In this document: piece by piece, positions 1-8,635 of the stretch
How positions within the stretch are numbered: the first letter of the stretch is position 1
Layout of the letters: the number at the start of each line of letters is the position of its first letter
Assembly: GCF_006539945.1 (NCBI RefSeq)
Contig: NZ_BJNZ01000010.1
Span: 1-64,000 of the forward strand
Direction: 5' to 3'
DNA length: 64,000 nucleotides
Origin: Cellulosimicrobium cellulans
Lineage (GTDB): Bacteria > Actinomycetota > Actinomycetes > Actinomycetales > Cellulomonadaceae
Notes under the pieces: model-generated
Databases searched by the model: none
What the model was told of the DNA's origin: nothing
The model's input: the letters and a program-made list of their open reading frames with translations, nothing else
Position numbers and translations under genes: made by a program

Positions 1-108
1 ATCCGCCGCTCGTTCCTCGCGGCTCCCGCCAGGCCCGCCACGACGCGGCACCACCACCCACCCCGCCCGACGTCGTCTCACCCTGGTCGGTCCTCACCCA
101 GGCGACCG
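1..108. repeat. Partial copy of a ~100-bp dispersed element
   Basis: This stretch is the reverse complement of 31641-31738. The first 68 bases are identical and the remainder differs at only a few positions. The window edge cuts the element, so its other arm (31744-31770 in the second copy) cannot be seen. As in the second copy, it is followed within about 20-60 bases by a 21-bp repeat array. No gene is supported here. Confidence 0.85.
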
Positions 109-124
109 CAGCCCTCCCTCATAT

Positions 125-269
125 GACCAGGGCTCTACCTCGGCCGACCATGGCTCTACCTCGGCCAACCAGGGCTCTACCTCGCGCGACCAGGGTTCTC
201 TCTCGCGGGACCGTCACTACCTCGGCGCGTCACGGGATCTCCTCGCGCGACCACGGGTCTCCCTCGCTA
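125..269. repeat. 21-bp tandem repeat array, seven units
   Basis: Seven units of 20-21 bases run head to tail. The consensus begins GACCAGGGCTCTACCTCG and the units degrade towards the gene. On the minus strand the array starts exactly at the end of the LacI gene: the last unit (249-269) contains the TAG stop at 267-269. Related arrays lie at 27878-28012, 31396-31437 and 31803-31928. The array is open in one frame, but the frame is just the repeat translated, so it is not called a gene. Confidence 0.9.
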
Positions 270-1280
270 GCGGGTGGGGGCGAGGGTCGTGGAGTCGCGC
301 ACCATGAGCTCGACGGGGAGGACGTCGTCGGGCGAGGTCGCGGGGTCGGGCGACCCGTCGTCGACGGCTCCGCGACGCGTGCCGAGGGCCGCGACCAGGC
401 GGTCGACGGCGCGGGCGCCGAGGCGCGCGAGGTCGGTGCGGACCGTGGTGAGCGGGGGCGAGGCGAGGGTCGCGACGAACGTGTCGTCGAACCCGACGAC
501 GCTGAGGTCGCGCGGGACGTCGACGCCCCTCTCGCGCAGGCGTGCCACGAGGCCCAGGGCGACGAGGTCGTTGTAGGCGAGGACCGCCGTCGCGCCCGAC
601 GCGACGACGAGGTCGGCGGCGGCGCGGCCACCCTCGACCCGGGGGCGGAACGACCCCACGGTGATGGTCTCGACGTCCGGGTAGCGCTCGCGGGCGACGT
701 CGAGCCCGCCGCGGCGGCGCGCGTCCGACCACGACCGGTCGGGCCCGCCGACGTACGCGACGCGGCGGTGGCCCAGCGCGCGCAGGTGCTCGACGGCGAG
801 GAGGACGCCGTGCGCGTCGTCCGAGGAGACGGAGGGGATGCCGTCGTGGCGGAGGTTGACGAGCACGACGGGGGCGTCGCGCGCGGCGTCCAGGTCCGCC
901 TCGGCCGCGCGCGGGGAGCACAGCACGAGCCCGTCGGTCTGGGACCGCAGCCCGGTCACGAGCTCCGTCTCGAGCGCGGGGTCCTCGCCCGCGTCGACGA
1001 CGAACACGGCGTGGCCCGTCTGGCGCGCCCGCGCCTGCACGCCCTTGGTCACCGACGCGAAGTACGGGTTCTCCAGGTCGGGCACCACGAGCCCGAGGGC
1101 TCCGGTGCGACCCGCGCGCAGCCCGCTCGCCGCGCGGTTGGGCCGGTACCCGAGGCGGTTCGCGACCGCGACGACGCGGTCGCGCGTCTCCGGGGCGACG
1201 CGCTCGGGCTCGGCGAGGGCCCGGGAGACCGTGGAGATCGACACCCCGCTCTCGCGGGCGACGTCACGGACGGTGACCAC
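267..1280 (-). CDS. LacI-family transcriptional regulator
   Basis: A 337-residue LacI/GalR repressor. The N-terminal helix-turn-helix (about residues 3-22, TVRDVARESGVSISTVSRAL) is followed by the hinge and a periplasmic-binding-like effector domain that starts near GLVVPDLENPYFASV. The GTG at 1280 is chosen because GAGGAGG lies seven bases upstream and the HTH follows at once; the reading frame stays open upstream but would add about 55 unrelated residues. It is divergent from uxaC, with two near-identical operator-like 12-mers between them, so it probably represses itself and the glucuronate operon. The natural inducer is inferred to be glucuronate or an aldouronic acid. The stop codon lies inside a 21-bp repeat unit. 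Confidence 0.92.
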   Translation of the reverse strand: MVTVRDVARESGVSISTVSRALAEPERVAPETRDRVVAVANRLGYRPNRAASGLRAGRTGALGLVVPDLENPYFASVTKGVQARARQTGHAVFVVDAGEDPALETELVTGLRSQTDGLVLCSPRAAEADLDAARDAPVVLVNLRHDGIPSVSSDDAHGVLLAVEHLRALGHRRVAYVGGPDRSWSDARRRGGLDVARERYPDVETITVGSFRPRVEGGRAAADLVVASGATAVLAYNDLVALGLVARLRERGVDVPRDLSVVGFDDTFVATLASPPLTTVRTDLARLGARAVDRLVAALGTRRGAVDDGSPDPATSPDDVLPVELMVRDSTTLAPTR

Positions 1281-1321
1281 GGCTGCCTCCTCGGCGCTCG
1301 GGCCCCACGGGGAGACGGGGC

Positions 1322-1392
1322 TGCGAACGATTGTAGCGCTCGGGGCAGATGACACATCGGAACGCCGATGACGTAGGATGCAAACGTTCGCA
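1322..1392. promoter_or_regulatory. Paired LacI-type operators between lacI and uxaC
   Basis: TGCAAACGTTCGCA (1379-1392) is a near-palindrome with a central CG, as LacI-family operators have. Read on the minus strand, 1322-1333 is CAATCGTTCGCA, matching 11 of 12 bases of CAAACGTTCGCA. The two sites face each other across the divergent promoter, one close to each gene. Binding by the adjacent LacI protein is inferred. Confidence 0.65.
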
Positions 1393-1413
1393 ACGACGCC
1401 TCTGGAGGAACCC

Positions 1414-2913
1414 GTGACGAGCACGGCCCACCTGGACCCGACCACCGCGACGGCGCCGTGGTCCCTGCACCCCGACCGCGCGCTCCCCGCCGACCCCGTG
1501 CTCCGACCGCTCGCCCGCGAGGTCTACGCCGCGACCCGCGACCTGCCGATCGTCTCGATGCACGGCCACGTCGACGTCGCGCTGTTCGCCGACGACACCC
1601 CGTTCGGCGACCCCGCCGCACTGTTCGTCACGCCCGACCACTACCTCGTGCGCATGCTCGTCGCACAGAGCACGTCACCGCACGGGTCGCCCGGCGTGCG
1701 CGGGGTCCAGGACCTCGGGGTCGCGCCCGTGCCCGGCGCCCCCACCGGCACCGCCCCCGCGGAGACCGACCCGCGCGAGATCTGGCGCCGGTTCTGCGCC
1801 GGGTGGCACCTGTTCCGCGGCACCCCGACGCGGTACTGGACCGAGCACGCGCTCGTCGAGGTCTTCGGCGCCCCGGTGAAGCCGTCGGCCGAGACGGCGG
1901 ACGCGCTGTACGACCACCTCGTCGACCGGCTCGCACGCCCCGAGTACCGGCCGCGCGCGCTGTTCGAGCGGTTCGGCCTCGAGCTCCTCGCGACGACCGA
2001 CCCCGCGCAGTCCCCGCTCGCCGACCACGCGCGCCTCGCCGCGGACGGCTGGGGCGAGCGCGTCGTGCCCACGTTCCGCCCCGACCCGCTCCTGCACGTC
2101 GACCGCGCCGACTGGGCCGCGCAGGTGGCCGAGCTCGGCGCCGCGGCGGGGACGGACGTCGTCGACTACCGCTCCTACCTCGACGCGCTCCGCGCACGCC
2201 GCGCCGCGTTCGTCGCTGCCGGCGCCCGCGCGACCGACCACGGTCACCTGACCGCCGACACCACCCCTCTCGACGACGCCGACGCCGCCCGCATCCTCGA
2301 CGACGCGCTGCGCGGCGAGGCCACAGCGGCCGAGGCGCGGGCGTTCTCCGCGCACATGCTCTTCCAGATGGCCGCGATGTCGGCCGAGGACGGGCTCGTC
2401 ATGCAGCTCCACCCCGGCGTCCTGCGCGACCACTGCGCGGGCGTCGCGCAGGCCTACGGGCCGGACAAGGGCTACGACATCCCCGAGCGCACCGAGTACG
2501 TGCGCGCGCTGCGCCCCGTCCTCGAGGCGTTCGGGCACCACCCGGGCTTCCGGATGATCGCGTTCACCGTCGACGAGGACACCTTCTCGCGCGAGCTCGC
2601 CCCGCTCGCGGGCGTCTATCCCGCCCTGCGGCTCGGCGCCCCGTGGTGGTTCCTCGACACCCCCGACGGCATGCGCCGCTTCCGTGAGGCCGCGACCGAC
2701 TCCGCCGGGTTCTACAACACGAGCGGGTTCGTCGACGACACGCGCGCGTTCTGCTCCATCCCGGCCCGGCACGACCTCGCGCGCCGCATCGACGCCGGGC
2801 ACCTCGCCCGGCTCGTCGCGGAGCACCGGCTCGACCTCGACGAGGCGCTCGAGACCGCCGTCGACCTCGCCTATCACCTGCCCAAGGCGTCCTACCCGCC
2901 GCCGAGTGCATGA
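1414..2913 (+). CDS. uxaC: Glucuronate (uronate) isomerase
   Basis: A 499-residue protein of the UxaC family, which converts D-glucuronate to D-fructuronate (and galacturonate to tagaturonate) in the cytoplasm. The amidohydrolase-type TIM barrel shows the early metal-site-like HGH at residues 50-52 (SMHGHVDVALF) and the family-typical HPG, GFRMIAFTVDEDTFSRE and GAPWWFLDTPDGM stretches. The length is slightly above the usual ~470. The start is GTG 1414 after CTGGAGGA; an ATG at 1378 in the same frame lies inside the operator and is less likely. It is the first gene of an operon with a GH67 alpha-glucuronidase, which supplies its substrate. Confidence 0.95.
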   Translation: MTSTAHLDPTTATAPWSLHPDRALPADPVLRPLAREVYAATRDLPIVSMHGHVDVALFADDTPFGDPAALFVTPDHYLVRMLVAQSTSPHGSPGVRGVQDLGVAPVPGAPTGTAPAETDPREIWRRFCAGWHLFRGTPTRYWTEHALVEVFGAPVKPSAETADALYDHLVDRLARPEYRPRALFERFGLELLATTDPAQSPLADHARLAADGWGERVVPTFRPDPLLHVDRADWAAQVAELGAAAGTDVVDYRSYLDALRARRAAFVAAGARATDHGHLTADTTPLDDADAARILDDALRGEATAAEARAFSAHMLFQMAAMSAEDGLVMQLHPGVLRDHCAGVAQAYGPDKGYDIPERTEYVRALRPVLEAFGHHPGFRMIAFTVDEDTFSRELAPLAGVYPALRLGAPWWFLDTPDGMRRFREAATDSAGFYNTSGFVDDTRAFCSIPARHDLARRIDAGHLARLVAEHRLDLDEALETAVDLAYHLPKASYPPPSA

Positions 2914-2987
2914 ATGAGTCGCCGCGGCGGCCCGATCTCGTGACTGTTTCACGCACCCATGCTCAGACCGTTCCCCCAGGAGACCCC

Positions 2988-5021
2988 GTGACCACCCCGG
3001 ACCACCCGTCCGTGCACCCCGCCTGGCTGCCCGACGCCGCGACGTCCTTTCTGCGCGGCCGCACCGTCCGCGTCGTGGGGGACGGCCCGCTCGCCGAGAC
3101 CGTCCGCGGCGAGGCCCGCCGTGCGGGCGCGACCCTCGTCGACGGCGACGCCGACCTCGTCCTGCGCGACACCGGCGCCGTCCCCGGCGGCGAGGGGTTC
3201 GTCGTCGCGCACGGCGACGGCCACCTGGACGTCGCGGCGGACGACGACGCCGCGCTCCTCCACGCGTGGTTCCACGTCGTGCGCACCGGGACGACGGACC
3301 CGGCCGGCCACGCCGACGGTCGCCACGAGCCCGCGCACGCGCTGCGCATGCTCGACCACTGGGACAACGTGGACGTCCACCCGGTCATGGGCCAGGTGGA
3401 GCGCGGGTACTCCGGCGGCTCGATCTTCTACGCGGACGGGCGCGTGCGTGAGGACCTGTCGCGCGTCGAGCAGTACGCGCGCCTGCTCGCGGCGACGGGC
3501 GTGAACCGGGTCGCGATCAACAACGTCAACGTGCACGCGCGCGAGGCGCGGCTGCTCACGGACGGCCTGCCCGACGTCGCACGCGTCGCCGCCGCGTTCC
3601 GGCCGTGGGGCGTCCGCGTGCACCTGTCGGTGAGCTTCGCGTCGCCGATCGTGCTCGGCGGCCTCGCGACGTCGGACCCGCTCGACCCGGACGTCCGGGC
3701 GTGGTGGGCGGGCGCCGTCGCTCGCGTGCACGAGGCGATCCCCGACTTCGGCGGGTTCGTCGTCAAGGCGGACTCCGAGGGCCAGCCGGGGCCGTTCGCG
3801 TACGGGCGGGACCACGCCGACGGCGCGAACCTTCTTGCGCGCGCCCTCGCCCCGTACGGCGGGACGGTGCACTGGCGCGCGTTCGTCTACGACCACGCCC
3901 AGGACTGGCGCGACCGCTCGACCGACCGGGCGCGCGCCGCGTACGACCACTTCGCGCCGCTCGACGGGCGCTTCGACGAGAACGTCGTGGTGCAGGTCAA
4001 GCACGGCCCCATGGACTTCCAGACGCGCGAGCCCGTCTCCCCCGTGCTCGCCGCGATGCCGCGGACGCGGCTCGCCGTCGAGCTGCAGGTGACGCAGGAG
4101 TACACGGGCCAGCAGCGCCACGCGTGCTACCTGGGCCCGTGGTGGAGCGAGATCCTGCGGTTCCGGCCGTGGGGCCCGGTCGAGGGCGACGACGGCTCCC
4201 CCACCGTGTCCGACGTCGTCGGGGGCGCCGGTCCGGGGGCCTCGCCCCAGGTCGCGGCCGCACGCGGCGGCGGGATCGCCGCGGTGTCCAACGTCGGCGA
4301 CGACGCGTTCTGGACGGGCCACCCGCTCGCGCAGGCAAACCTCTACGCGTTCGGCCGCCTCGCGTGGGACCCGGCGCTCGACCCGACCGACGTGCTCGAC
4401 GAATGGGTGTCGCTGACGTTCGCGTCCCCCTCGGTCGCGGGCGACCGCGCCATCGATCCGGACGTCCGGGCAGCGCTCCACGACGTCCTCGACGACTCGT
4501 GGCGCACCTACGAGTCCTACACCGCCCCGCTCGGCGTGGGCTTCATGGTGAACCCGGGGCACCACTACGGGCCGTCCGTCGACGGCTACGAGTACTCGCC
4601 GTGGGGCACGTACCACTTCGCCGACCGCGACGGCATCGGGGTCGACCGCACGCGCGCGACCGGCACCGGCTACACCGGCCAGTACCCCGCGCCGTGGCGC
4701 GACGTCTACGAGTCGCTCGACACGTGCCCGGACGAGCTGCTGCTCTTCTTCCACCACGTGCCGTACGGGCACGTGCTGCACGACGGCACGAGCGTCGTGC
4801 AGCACGTGTACGACACGCACTTCGCCGGCGTCGAGCGCGTCGAGGCGTACGTCCGCACGTGGGAGGGGTTGCGCGGCACGGTCGACGACGCGGTGTTCGA
4901 GCGGGTCGCCGAGCGCCTCGCGGAGCAGCTCCGCTCCGCGCGCGAGTGGCGCGACCAGGTGTGCACCTACTTCCTGCGCGCGTCCGGCGTGGCCGACGCG
5001 CACGGCCGCAGGATCTACTGA
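2988..5021 (+). CDS. aguA: GH67 xylan alpha-1,2-glucuronidase
   Basis: A 677-residue intracellular GH67 enzyme that removes (4-O-methyl)glucuronic acid from the non-reducing end of short aldouronic acids. There is no signal peptide. The catalytic residues can be placed: Glu264 in KADSEGQPG as general acid, Asp343 in GPMDFQ and Glu371 in VTQEYTG as the base pair. Their spacing (79 and 107 residues from the acid) equals that of Geobacillus AguA Glu285/Asp364/Glu392. GTG 2988 is preferred because CCAGGAG precedes it and the protein then has normal family length; an ATG at 2910 would overlap the uxaC stop. It probably acts on products of the GH10 xylanase encoded at 22-23.7 kb. Confidence 0.95.
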   Translation: MTTPDHPSVHPAWLPDAATSFLRGRTVRVVGDGPLAETVRGEARRAGATLVDGDADLVLRDTGAVPGGEGFVVAHGDGHLDVAADDDAALLHAWFHVVRTGTTDPAGHADGRHEPAHALRMLDHWDNVDVHPVMGQVERGYSGGSIFYADGRVREDLSRVEQYARLLAATGVNRVAINNVNVHAREARLLTDGLPDVARVAAAFRPWGVRVHLSVSFASPIVLGGLATSDPLDPDVRAWWAGAVARVHEAIPDFGGFVVKADSEGQPGPFAYGRDHADGANLLARALAPYGGTVHWRAFVYDHAQDWRDRSTDRARAAYDHFAPLDGRFDENVVVQVKHGPMDFQTREPVSPVLAAMPRTRLAVELQVTQEYTGQQRHACYLGPWWSEILRFRPWGPVEGDDGSPTVSDVVGGAGPGASPQVAAARGGGIAAVSNVGDDAFWTGHPLAQANLYAFGRLAWDPALDPTDVLDEWVSLTFASPSVAGDRAIDPDVRAALHDVLDDSWRTYESYTAPLGVGFMVNPGHHYGPSVDGYEYSPWGTYHFADRDGIGVDRTRATGTGYTGQYPAPWRDVYESLDTCPDELLLFFHHVPYGHVLHDGTSVVQHVYDTHFAGVERVEAYVRTWEGLRGTVDDAVFERVAERLAEQLRSAREWRDQVCTYFLRASGVADAHGRRIY

Positions 5022-5025
5022 GCAC

Positions 5026-6510
5026 GTGACACCGCCCGCGCCCGAGCCCGTGGCCACCCCCGCGACCCCGCCCGGCACGACCGCGCCCTCCCCCGAGGTG
5101 CACGGGATCCCGTCCGCCGCGGTCCTCGACCTGCTCGACGCGCTCGAGGGCAGTGGGCTCGACCCGCACGGCCTCGTCGTCGCGCGCGACGGCGTCCCGG
5201 TGGTCGAGGCGTCGTGGGCGCCGCACGACGCGCCGCTTCCGGGCCTCGTCTACTCCGTCTCGAAGACGTTCACCGCGCTCGCCGTCGGGCACCTCGTGGC
5301 GGAGGGTCGCCTCACGGTGGACGACCTCGTCGGGGAGGTGCTCGGCCTGCCCGACCCGACCGGCCTCACCGTGCGGCACCTGCTGACGATGAGCACCGGC
5401 CACACGTCCGGGCAGCTCGCCGAGATCGGGTTCGACCTCCCCCGCCTGCTCGCGACCCCGCCCGAGCACGCGCCCGGCACGCACTTCGCGTACAGCTCGC
5501 CCGCGTCGCGCGCGCTGTCGTCGGTCGTCGCCGCCGTGACCGGCGAGCGGCTGCTCGCCTACCTGCGCCCGCGCGTGCTCGACCCGCTGGGGATCGCGCA
5601 CCCGTGGTGGGTCGAGATCGACGGTCTCGACCAGGGCTTCTCGGGGCTGCACGTGACGACCGGCGAGATCGCGCGCCTCGCCGTCGCGATGGCCGACGGC
5701 GGCCGCTACGCGGGCGTCACCGTGATCCCGCCCGCATGGCTGGCCGCGATGCGCGAGCCCTGGTCGGACACGGCCGAGCACGGCGGCGGCCCCGGGGTGG
5801 CAGGCGGGGAGCCGCCGGACTGGTCGCGCGGATACGGCTACCAGGTGTGGACGAGCCGGTACGGGTTCCGGGCCGACGGCGCGTACGGGCAGTTCGCGAT
5901 CGCCGTCCCCGAGCGCGGGCTCGCGATCGGCTACCGCGGCGCGACGCGCGACGCGCAGTCGACCCTCGACGCGATCTGGGCGTTCGTCGAGCGCGCGGGC
6001 GACGGCAGCACGCCGCTGCAGCCCGACCCCGCCGCCGCGGCGCGCCTCGCGGACCGGCTCGCGACGCTCGACGCGTGGCCGGGGATCCTCGGCCGGGAGC
6101 TCGACCCGCAGCCGACGCCGCAGGACGTGGTCAGCCCGGTGACGTGGACGCTCCACGCCGTCCGGGCCGGGTCCCCGTACACCTGGCGGCTCGACGTCGG
6201 CGGGCAGCCCGTCCCCGTCGCCGAGGACCGCTGGGAGACGCGCGTCCTGCCCTGGCCCCACGCCGCCGAGTGTTCCGGCCCTGCCGCGGGGCCCGTCGTC
6301 GACCCCGTGCTCGTGGTCTCGACGCGCGGCCGCGCGCTGCCCGACGGCACGGTGGAGGTGCACGTCGTGCTCCCGACGTCGCCGCACCGCCTCGTCGCGA
6401 CGGGCCGCCCCGGGGAGCGTCTGACCCTCGACTGGCACACGACGCCGCTGTGGCACCCGAGCCTGTCGACGCTCGTCGTCCCGGCGGCCCACGCCGCGGT
6501 GTTCTCCTGA
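5026..6510 (+). CDS. Serine hydrolase of the beta-lactamase/class C fold
   Basis: A 494-residue protein with the SxxK nucleophile motif at Ser77-Lys80 (YSVSKTF), a YSS motif where YxN normally stands (FAYSSPASR), and the downstream GLHVTTGEIARLA helix typical of this superfamily. A C-terminal beta-rich domain of roughly 150 residues follows. No signal peptide is evident, so it is probably cytoplasmic. It starts with GTG only four bases after the aguA stop and must be co-translated or at least co-transcribed with uxaC-aguA. The superfamily includes esterases and peptidases as well as lactamases. An esterase acting on acetyl or other ester groups of aldouronic acids is a reasonable inference from context, but the substrate is unknown. 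Confidence 0.8.
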   Translation: MTPPAPEPVATPATPPGTTAPSPEVHGIPSAAVLDLLDALEGSGLDPHGLVVARDGVPVVEASWAPHDAPLPGLVYSVSKTFTALAVGHLVAEGRLTVDDLVGEVLGLPDPTGLTVRHLLTMSTGHTSGQLAEIGFDLPRLLATPPEHAPGTHFAYSSPASRALSSVVAAVTGERLLAYLRPRVLDPLGIAHPWWVEIDGLDQGFSGLHVTTGEIARLAVAMADGGRYAGVTVIPPAWLAAMREPWSDTAEHGGGPGVAGGEPPDWSRGYGYQVWTSRYGFRADGAYGQFAIAVPERGLAIGYRGATRDAQSTLDAIWAFVERAGDGSTPLQPDPAAAARLADRLATLDAWPGILGRELDPQPTPQDVVSPVTWTLHAVRAGSPYTWRLDVGGQPVPVAEDRWETRVLPWPHAAECSGPAAGPVVDPVLVVSTRGRALPDGTVEVHVVLPTSPHRLVATGRPGERLTLDWHTTPLWHPSLSTLVVPAAHAAVFS

Positions 6511-6570
6511 CGACCTCGCCGCCGTGAGCGGCCGCCACCGACGGCGTCCCCGAAACTCGCCGCCGCGTCG

Positions 6571-6600
6571 TGTCGATCTCGGCGGTCGGGCTTCGTCGTC
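6571..6600 (+). promoter_or_regulatory. Candidate ECF42-type promoter
   Basis: TGTCGA at 6571-6576 is separated by 17 bases from CGTCGTC at 6594-6600. ECF42 sigma factors are reported to use a TGTCGA -35 element and a CGA/TC-type -10 element and to drive their own operon. The site is 42 bases upstream of the first gene of the YCII-sigma operon. The match is by eye. Confidence 0.6.
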
Positions 6601-6641
6601 CTGATGAGCGGCCACACGGGCCGCCCGACGGAGGAGGCACC

Positions 6642-6812
6642 ATGACCTTTCTGGAGACGATCCTCGCGGCGAACCGGGAGCAGCCGCCGGACCTCGCGCG
6701 CTACCGTGACGGACGACGCAGCGTCGGCGACGGGATCGAGGCGGCCGACGTGGCGTTCTACGGGCCGACGGCGCTCCGCCGGCCCGCGACGACGAGGGCG
6801 GAGGACCTCTGA
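6642..6812 (+). CDS. Small hypothetical protein ahead of the ECF42 operon
   Basis: A 56-residue protein (begins MTFLETILAANREQPPDLAR) with no recognised domain, membrane segment or signal. GGAGGAGG stands just upstream of the ATG. Its TGA overlaps the ATG of the YCII gene (TGATG), so the two are translationally coupled. It follows directly after the candidate ECF42 promoter, which makes it the first member of that operon. It may be a short remnant of a larger protein or a genuine small component; nothing in the sequence decides. Confidence 0.55.
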   Translation: MTFLETILAANREQPPDLARYRDGRRSVGDGIEAADVAFYGPTALRRPATTRAEDL

Positions 6813-7168
6813 TGCGCTACCTGATGCTCGTGCTCGGCACGCCGCACGACCCCGACCTGCGCCCCGAGGAGGCCGAGGCCGCTCCCCCGATCGAGGAGTG
6901 GGTCGGGCGCCACTACGGCAGCGGCGCCGCCGTGCTCGGCGACCGGTTGCGACCGGAGGAGGACGCCGTCGGCGTCCGGGTGCGCGGCGGCAAGGTCCTC
7001 GTCACGGACGGGCCGTTCTCCGAGACCAAGGAGACGATCGCCGGGTTCGACGTCCTCGAGGCGCCCGACCTGGACACCGCGATCGCCATCGCGTCCGAGC
7101 ACCCCATGGCGTACGGCGGCGCGATCGAGCTGCACCCGGCCTGGCCCCTCGACCTCGACGGGTCCTGA
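6812..7168 (+). CDS. YCII/DGPF-domain protein
   Basis: A 118-residue YCII-related protein carrying the namesake VTDGPFSETKE motif (about residues 69-79) and the C-terminal IELHPAW segment. Proteins of this family (DGPF proteins) are the standard genetic partner of ECF42 sigma factors; their biochemical role is unsettled. The start overlaps the stop of the preceding small gene and the sigma gene starts eleven bases after its end. The trio is therefore one operon, and this protein probably belongs to the response controlled by the sigma factor. Confidence 0.9.
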   Translation: MRYLMLVLGTPHDPDLRPEEAEAAPPIEEWVGRHYGSGAAVLGDRLRPEEDAVGVRVRGGKVLVTDGPFSETKETIAGFDVLEAPDLDTAIAIASEHPMAYGGAIELHPAWPLDLDGS

Positions 7169-7178
7169 CCTGTCGGTC

Positions 7179-8504
7179 GTGACCGGCGTCGGCACCGCCG
7201 TCGAGGACGCGTTCCGCACCGAGTGGGGACGCGTCCTCGGCGCGGTCGCGCGCAGCACGGGCGACCTCGACCTGGCCGAGGAGTCGGCACAGGAGGCGTT
7301 CGCGACCGCGTTGCGCACCTGGGGCCGCGACGGCGTCCCCGATCGGCCCGGCGCGTGGCTGACGACGACGGCCCGCCGGCACGCGATCGACGTCCTGCGA
7401 CGGCGCCGGGTCGAGTCGGAGCGTGTCGCCGCCGTGGGCCGCCTGGGCGAGCGCGTCGACGCCGGGTCCCGGAGCGGTGGCCCGGACCCCGTCGTCGAGC
7501 AGGTCGCCGCCGGCCTCGACGACGACGCGTGGAACCTCGACGACCCCGACGGCGACCTCCTGCGCCTGCTGTTCACGTGCTGTCACCCGGCGCTGCCCGC
7601 CGAGGCGCGCGTCGCCCTGACCCTGCGGTCGCTCACCGGCATGACGACGGCCCAGGTCGCCCGAGCCTTCCTCGTCCCCGAGGCGACGATGGCGCAGCGC
7701 CTCGTCCGAGCCAAGCGCCGCATCCGCGCGACCGGGATCACGTTCCGTGTGCCGCCCGCCGAGCTCAGGACGGAGCGCGTCGACGGCGTCCTCGCCGTCC
7801 TGTACGTGCTCTTCACGGAGGGCTACGACGCCTGGGCGGAGCCCGCCGACGTGGTCGAGGGATCGGCTGAACGGCGCGCGCTCGCGGACGTCGCCGTCCG
7901 GCTCACGCGCCTCGCCGCACGGCTGCTCGACGACGAGCCCGAGGCCCGCGGGCTGCTCGCCCTCCTGCTGCTCCAGCACGCGCGCCGCGATGAGCGCATC
8001 GGTCCGGACGGCGCGACGCGCACCCTCGCGGAGCAGGACCGCTCTCGCTGGCGGCACGACGAGATCGCCGAGGGCGTGGCGGAGCTCGAGGCGGCGCTCG
8101 CCGCCGGGCGGCCCGGGCCTTACCAGGTGCAGGCCGCGGTCGCGGCGCTGCACGACGAGGCACGCGACGCCGACGCGACCGACTGGCCGCAGATCCTCGG
8201 CCTCTACGACGTGCTGCTCGACCTCACCGGCTCGCCGGTCGTCGCGCTCAACCGCGCGGTCGCCGTCGCCGAGGTGCACGGCGCGGCTGCCGGGCTCGTC
8301 GCGGTCGACCGCGTCGCCGCCGAGCCGGCACTCGCGGAGTACCACCTGCTGCCCGCCGTCCGGGCGGAGCTGCTCGTGCGGGCCGAGCGACCCGCGGACG
8401 CCGCCGTCGACCTGCGCCGCGCCCTCGCGCTCGTCGACCGCGAGGGCGACCGCCGCCTCCTGGAGCGCCGCCTTGCCCGGCTGGCAGCGCCCCCGTCTCG
8501 GTGA
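7179..8504 (+). CDS. ECF42-type RNA polymerase sigma factor with C-terminal extension
   Basis: A 441-residue sigma factor. Region 2 lies at about residues 10-75 (EEWGRVLGAVARS-like start, LAEESAQEAFATAL, ITTTARRHAIDVLRR-like helix) and region 4 near 135-185 (LTLRSLTGMTTAQVARAFLV, MAQRLVRAKRRIR). The remaining ~250 residues form the helical TPR-like extension that defines group ECF42 and replaces an anti-sigma factor. The pairing with a DGPF protein supports this classification. The start is GTG 7179; no good ribosome binding site is seen, so coupling to the upstream gene is likely. No anti-sigma gene is present, as expected for the group. Confidence 0.9.
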   Translation: MTGVGTAVEDAFRTEWGRVLGAVARSTGDLDLAEESAQEAFATALRTWGRDGVPDRPGAWLTTTARRHAIDVLRRRRVESERVAAVGRLGERVDAGSRSGGPDPVVEQVAAGLDDDAWNLDDPDGDLLRLLFTCCHPALPAEARVALTLRSLTGMTTAQVARAFLVPEATMAQRLVRAKRRIRATGITFRVPPAELRTERVDGVLAVLYVLFTEGYDAWAEPADVVEGSAERRALADVAVRLTRLAARLLDDEPEARGLLALLLLQHARRDERIGPDGATRTLAEQDRSRWRHDEIAEGVAELEAALAAGRPGPYQVQAAVAALHDEARDADATDWPQILGLYDVLLDLTGSPVVALNRAVAVAEVHGAAAGLVAVDRVAAEPALAEYHLLPAVRAELLVRAERPADAAVDLRRALALVDREGDRRLLERRLARLAAPPSR

Positions 8505-8635
8505 GAACGAGTGTGGCGATTCCCGTGCGGAGGTGGCGCGAGCGGCGGATCGTCCACGGCGCTTGTGAACTTTCGCTCTCTTGGCGCCACGCGGCCCTCG
8601 CCTCCGCATCTCTGGGGTGACTCGTACCCGCTGCA

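Noticed and set aside
125-269. CRISPR-like array
   Set aside because: Units are directly adjacent with no spacers, and no cas gene is in the window.
123-1352. A 409-codon frame starting in the 21-bp repeats
   Set aside because: The N-terminus is only the repeat translated (TRALPRPT units), since 21 is a multiple of three, and the rest is antisense to the LacI gene.
1378-2913. ATG 1378 as the uxaC start
   Set aside because: The codon lies inside the LacI operator and lacks a binding site, while GTG 1414 has CTGGAGGA correctly placed.
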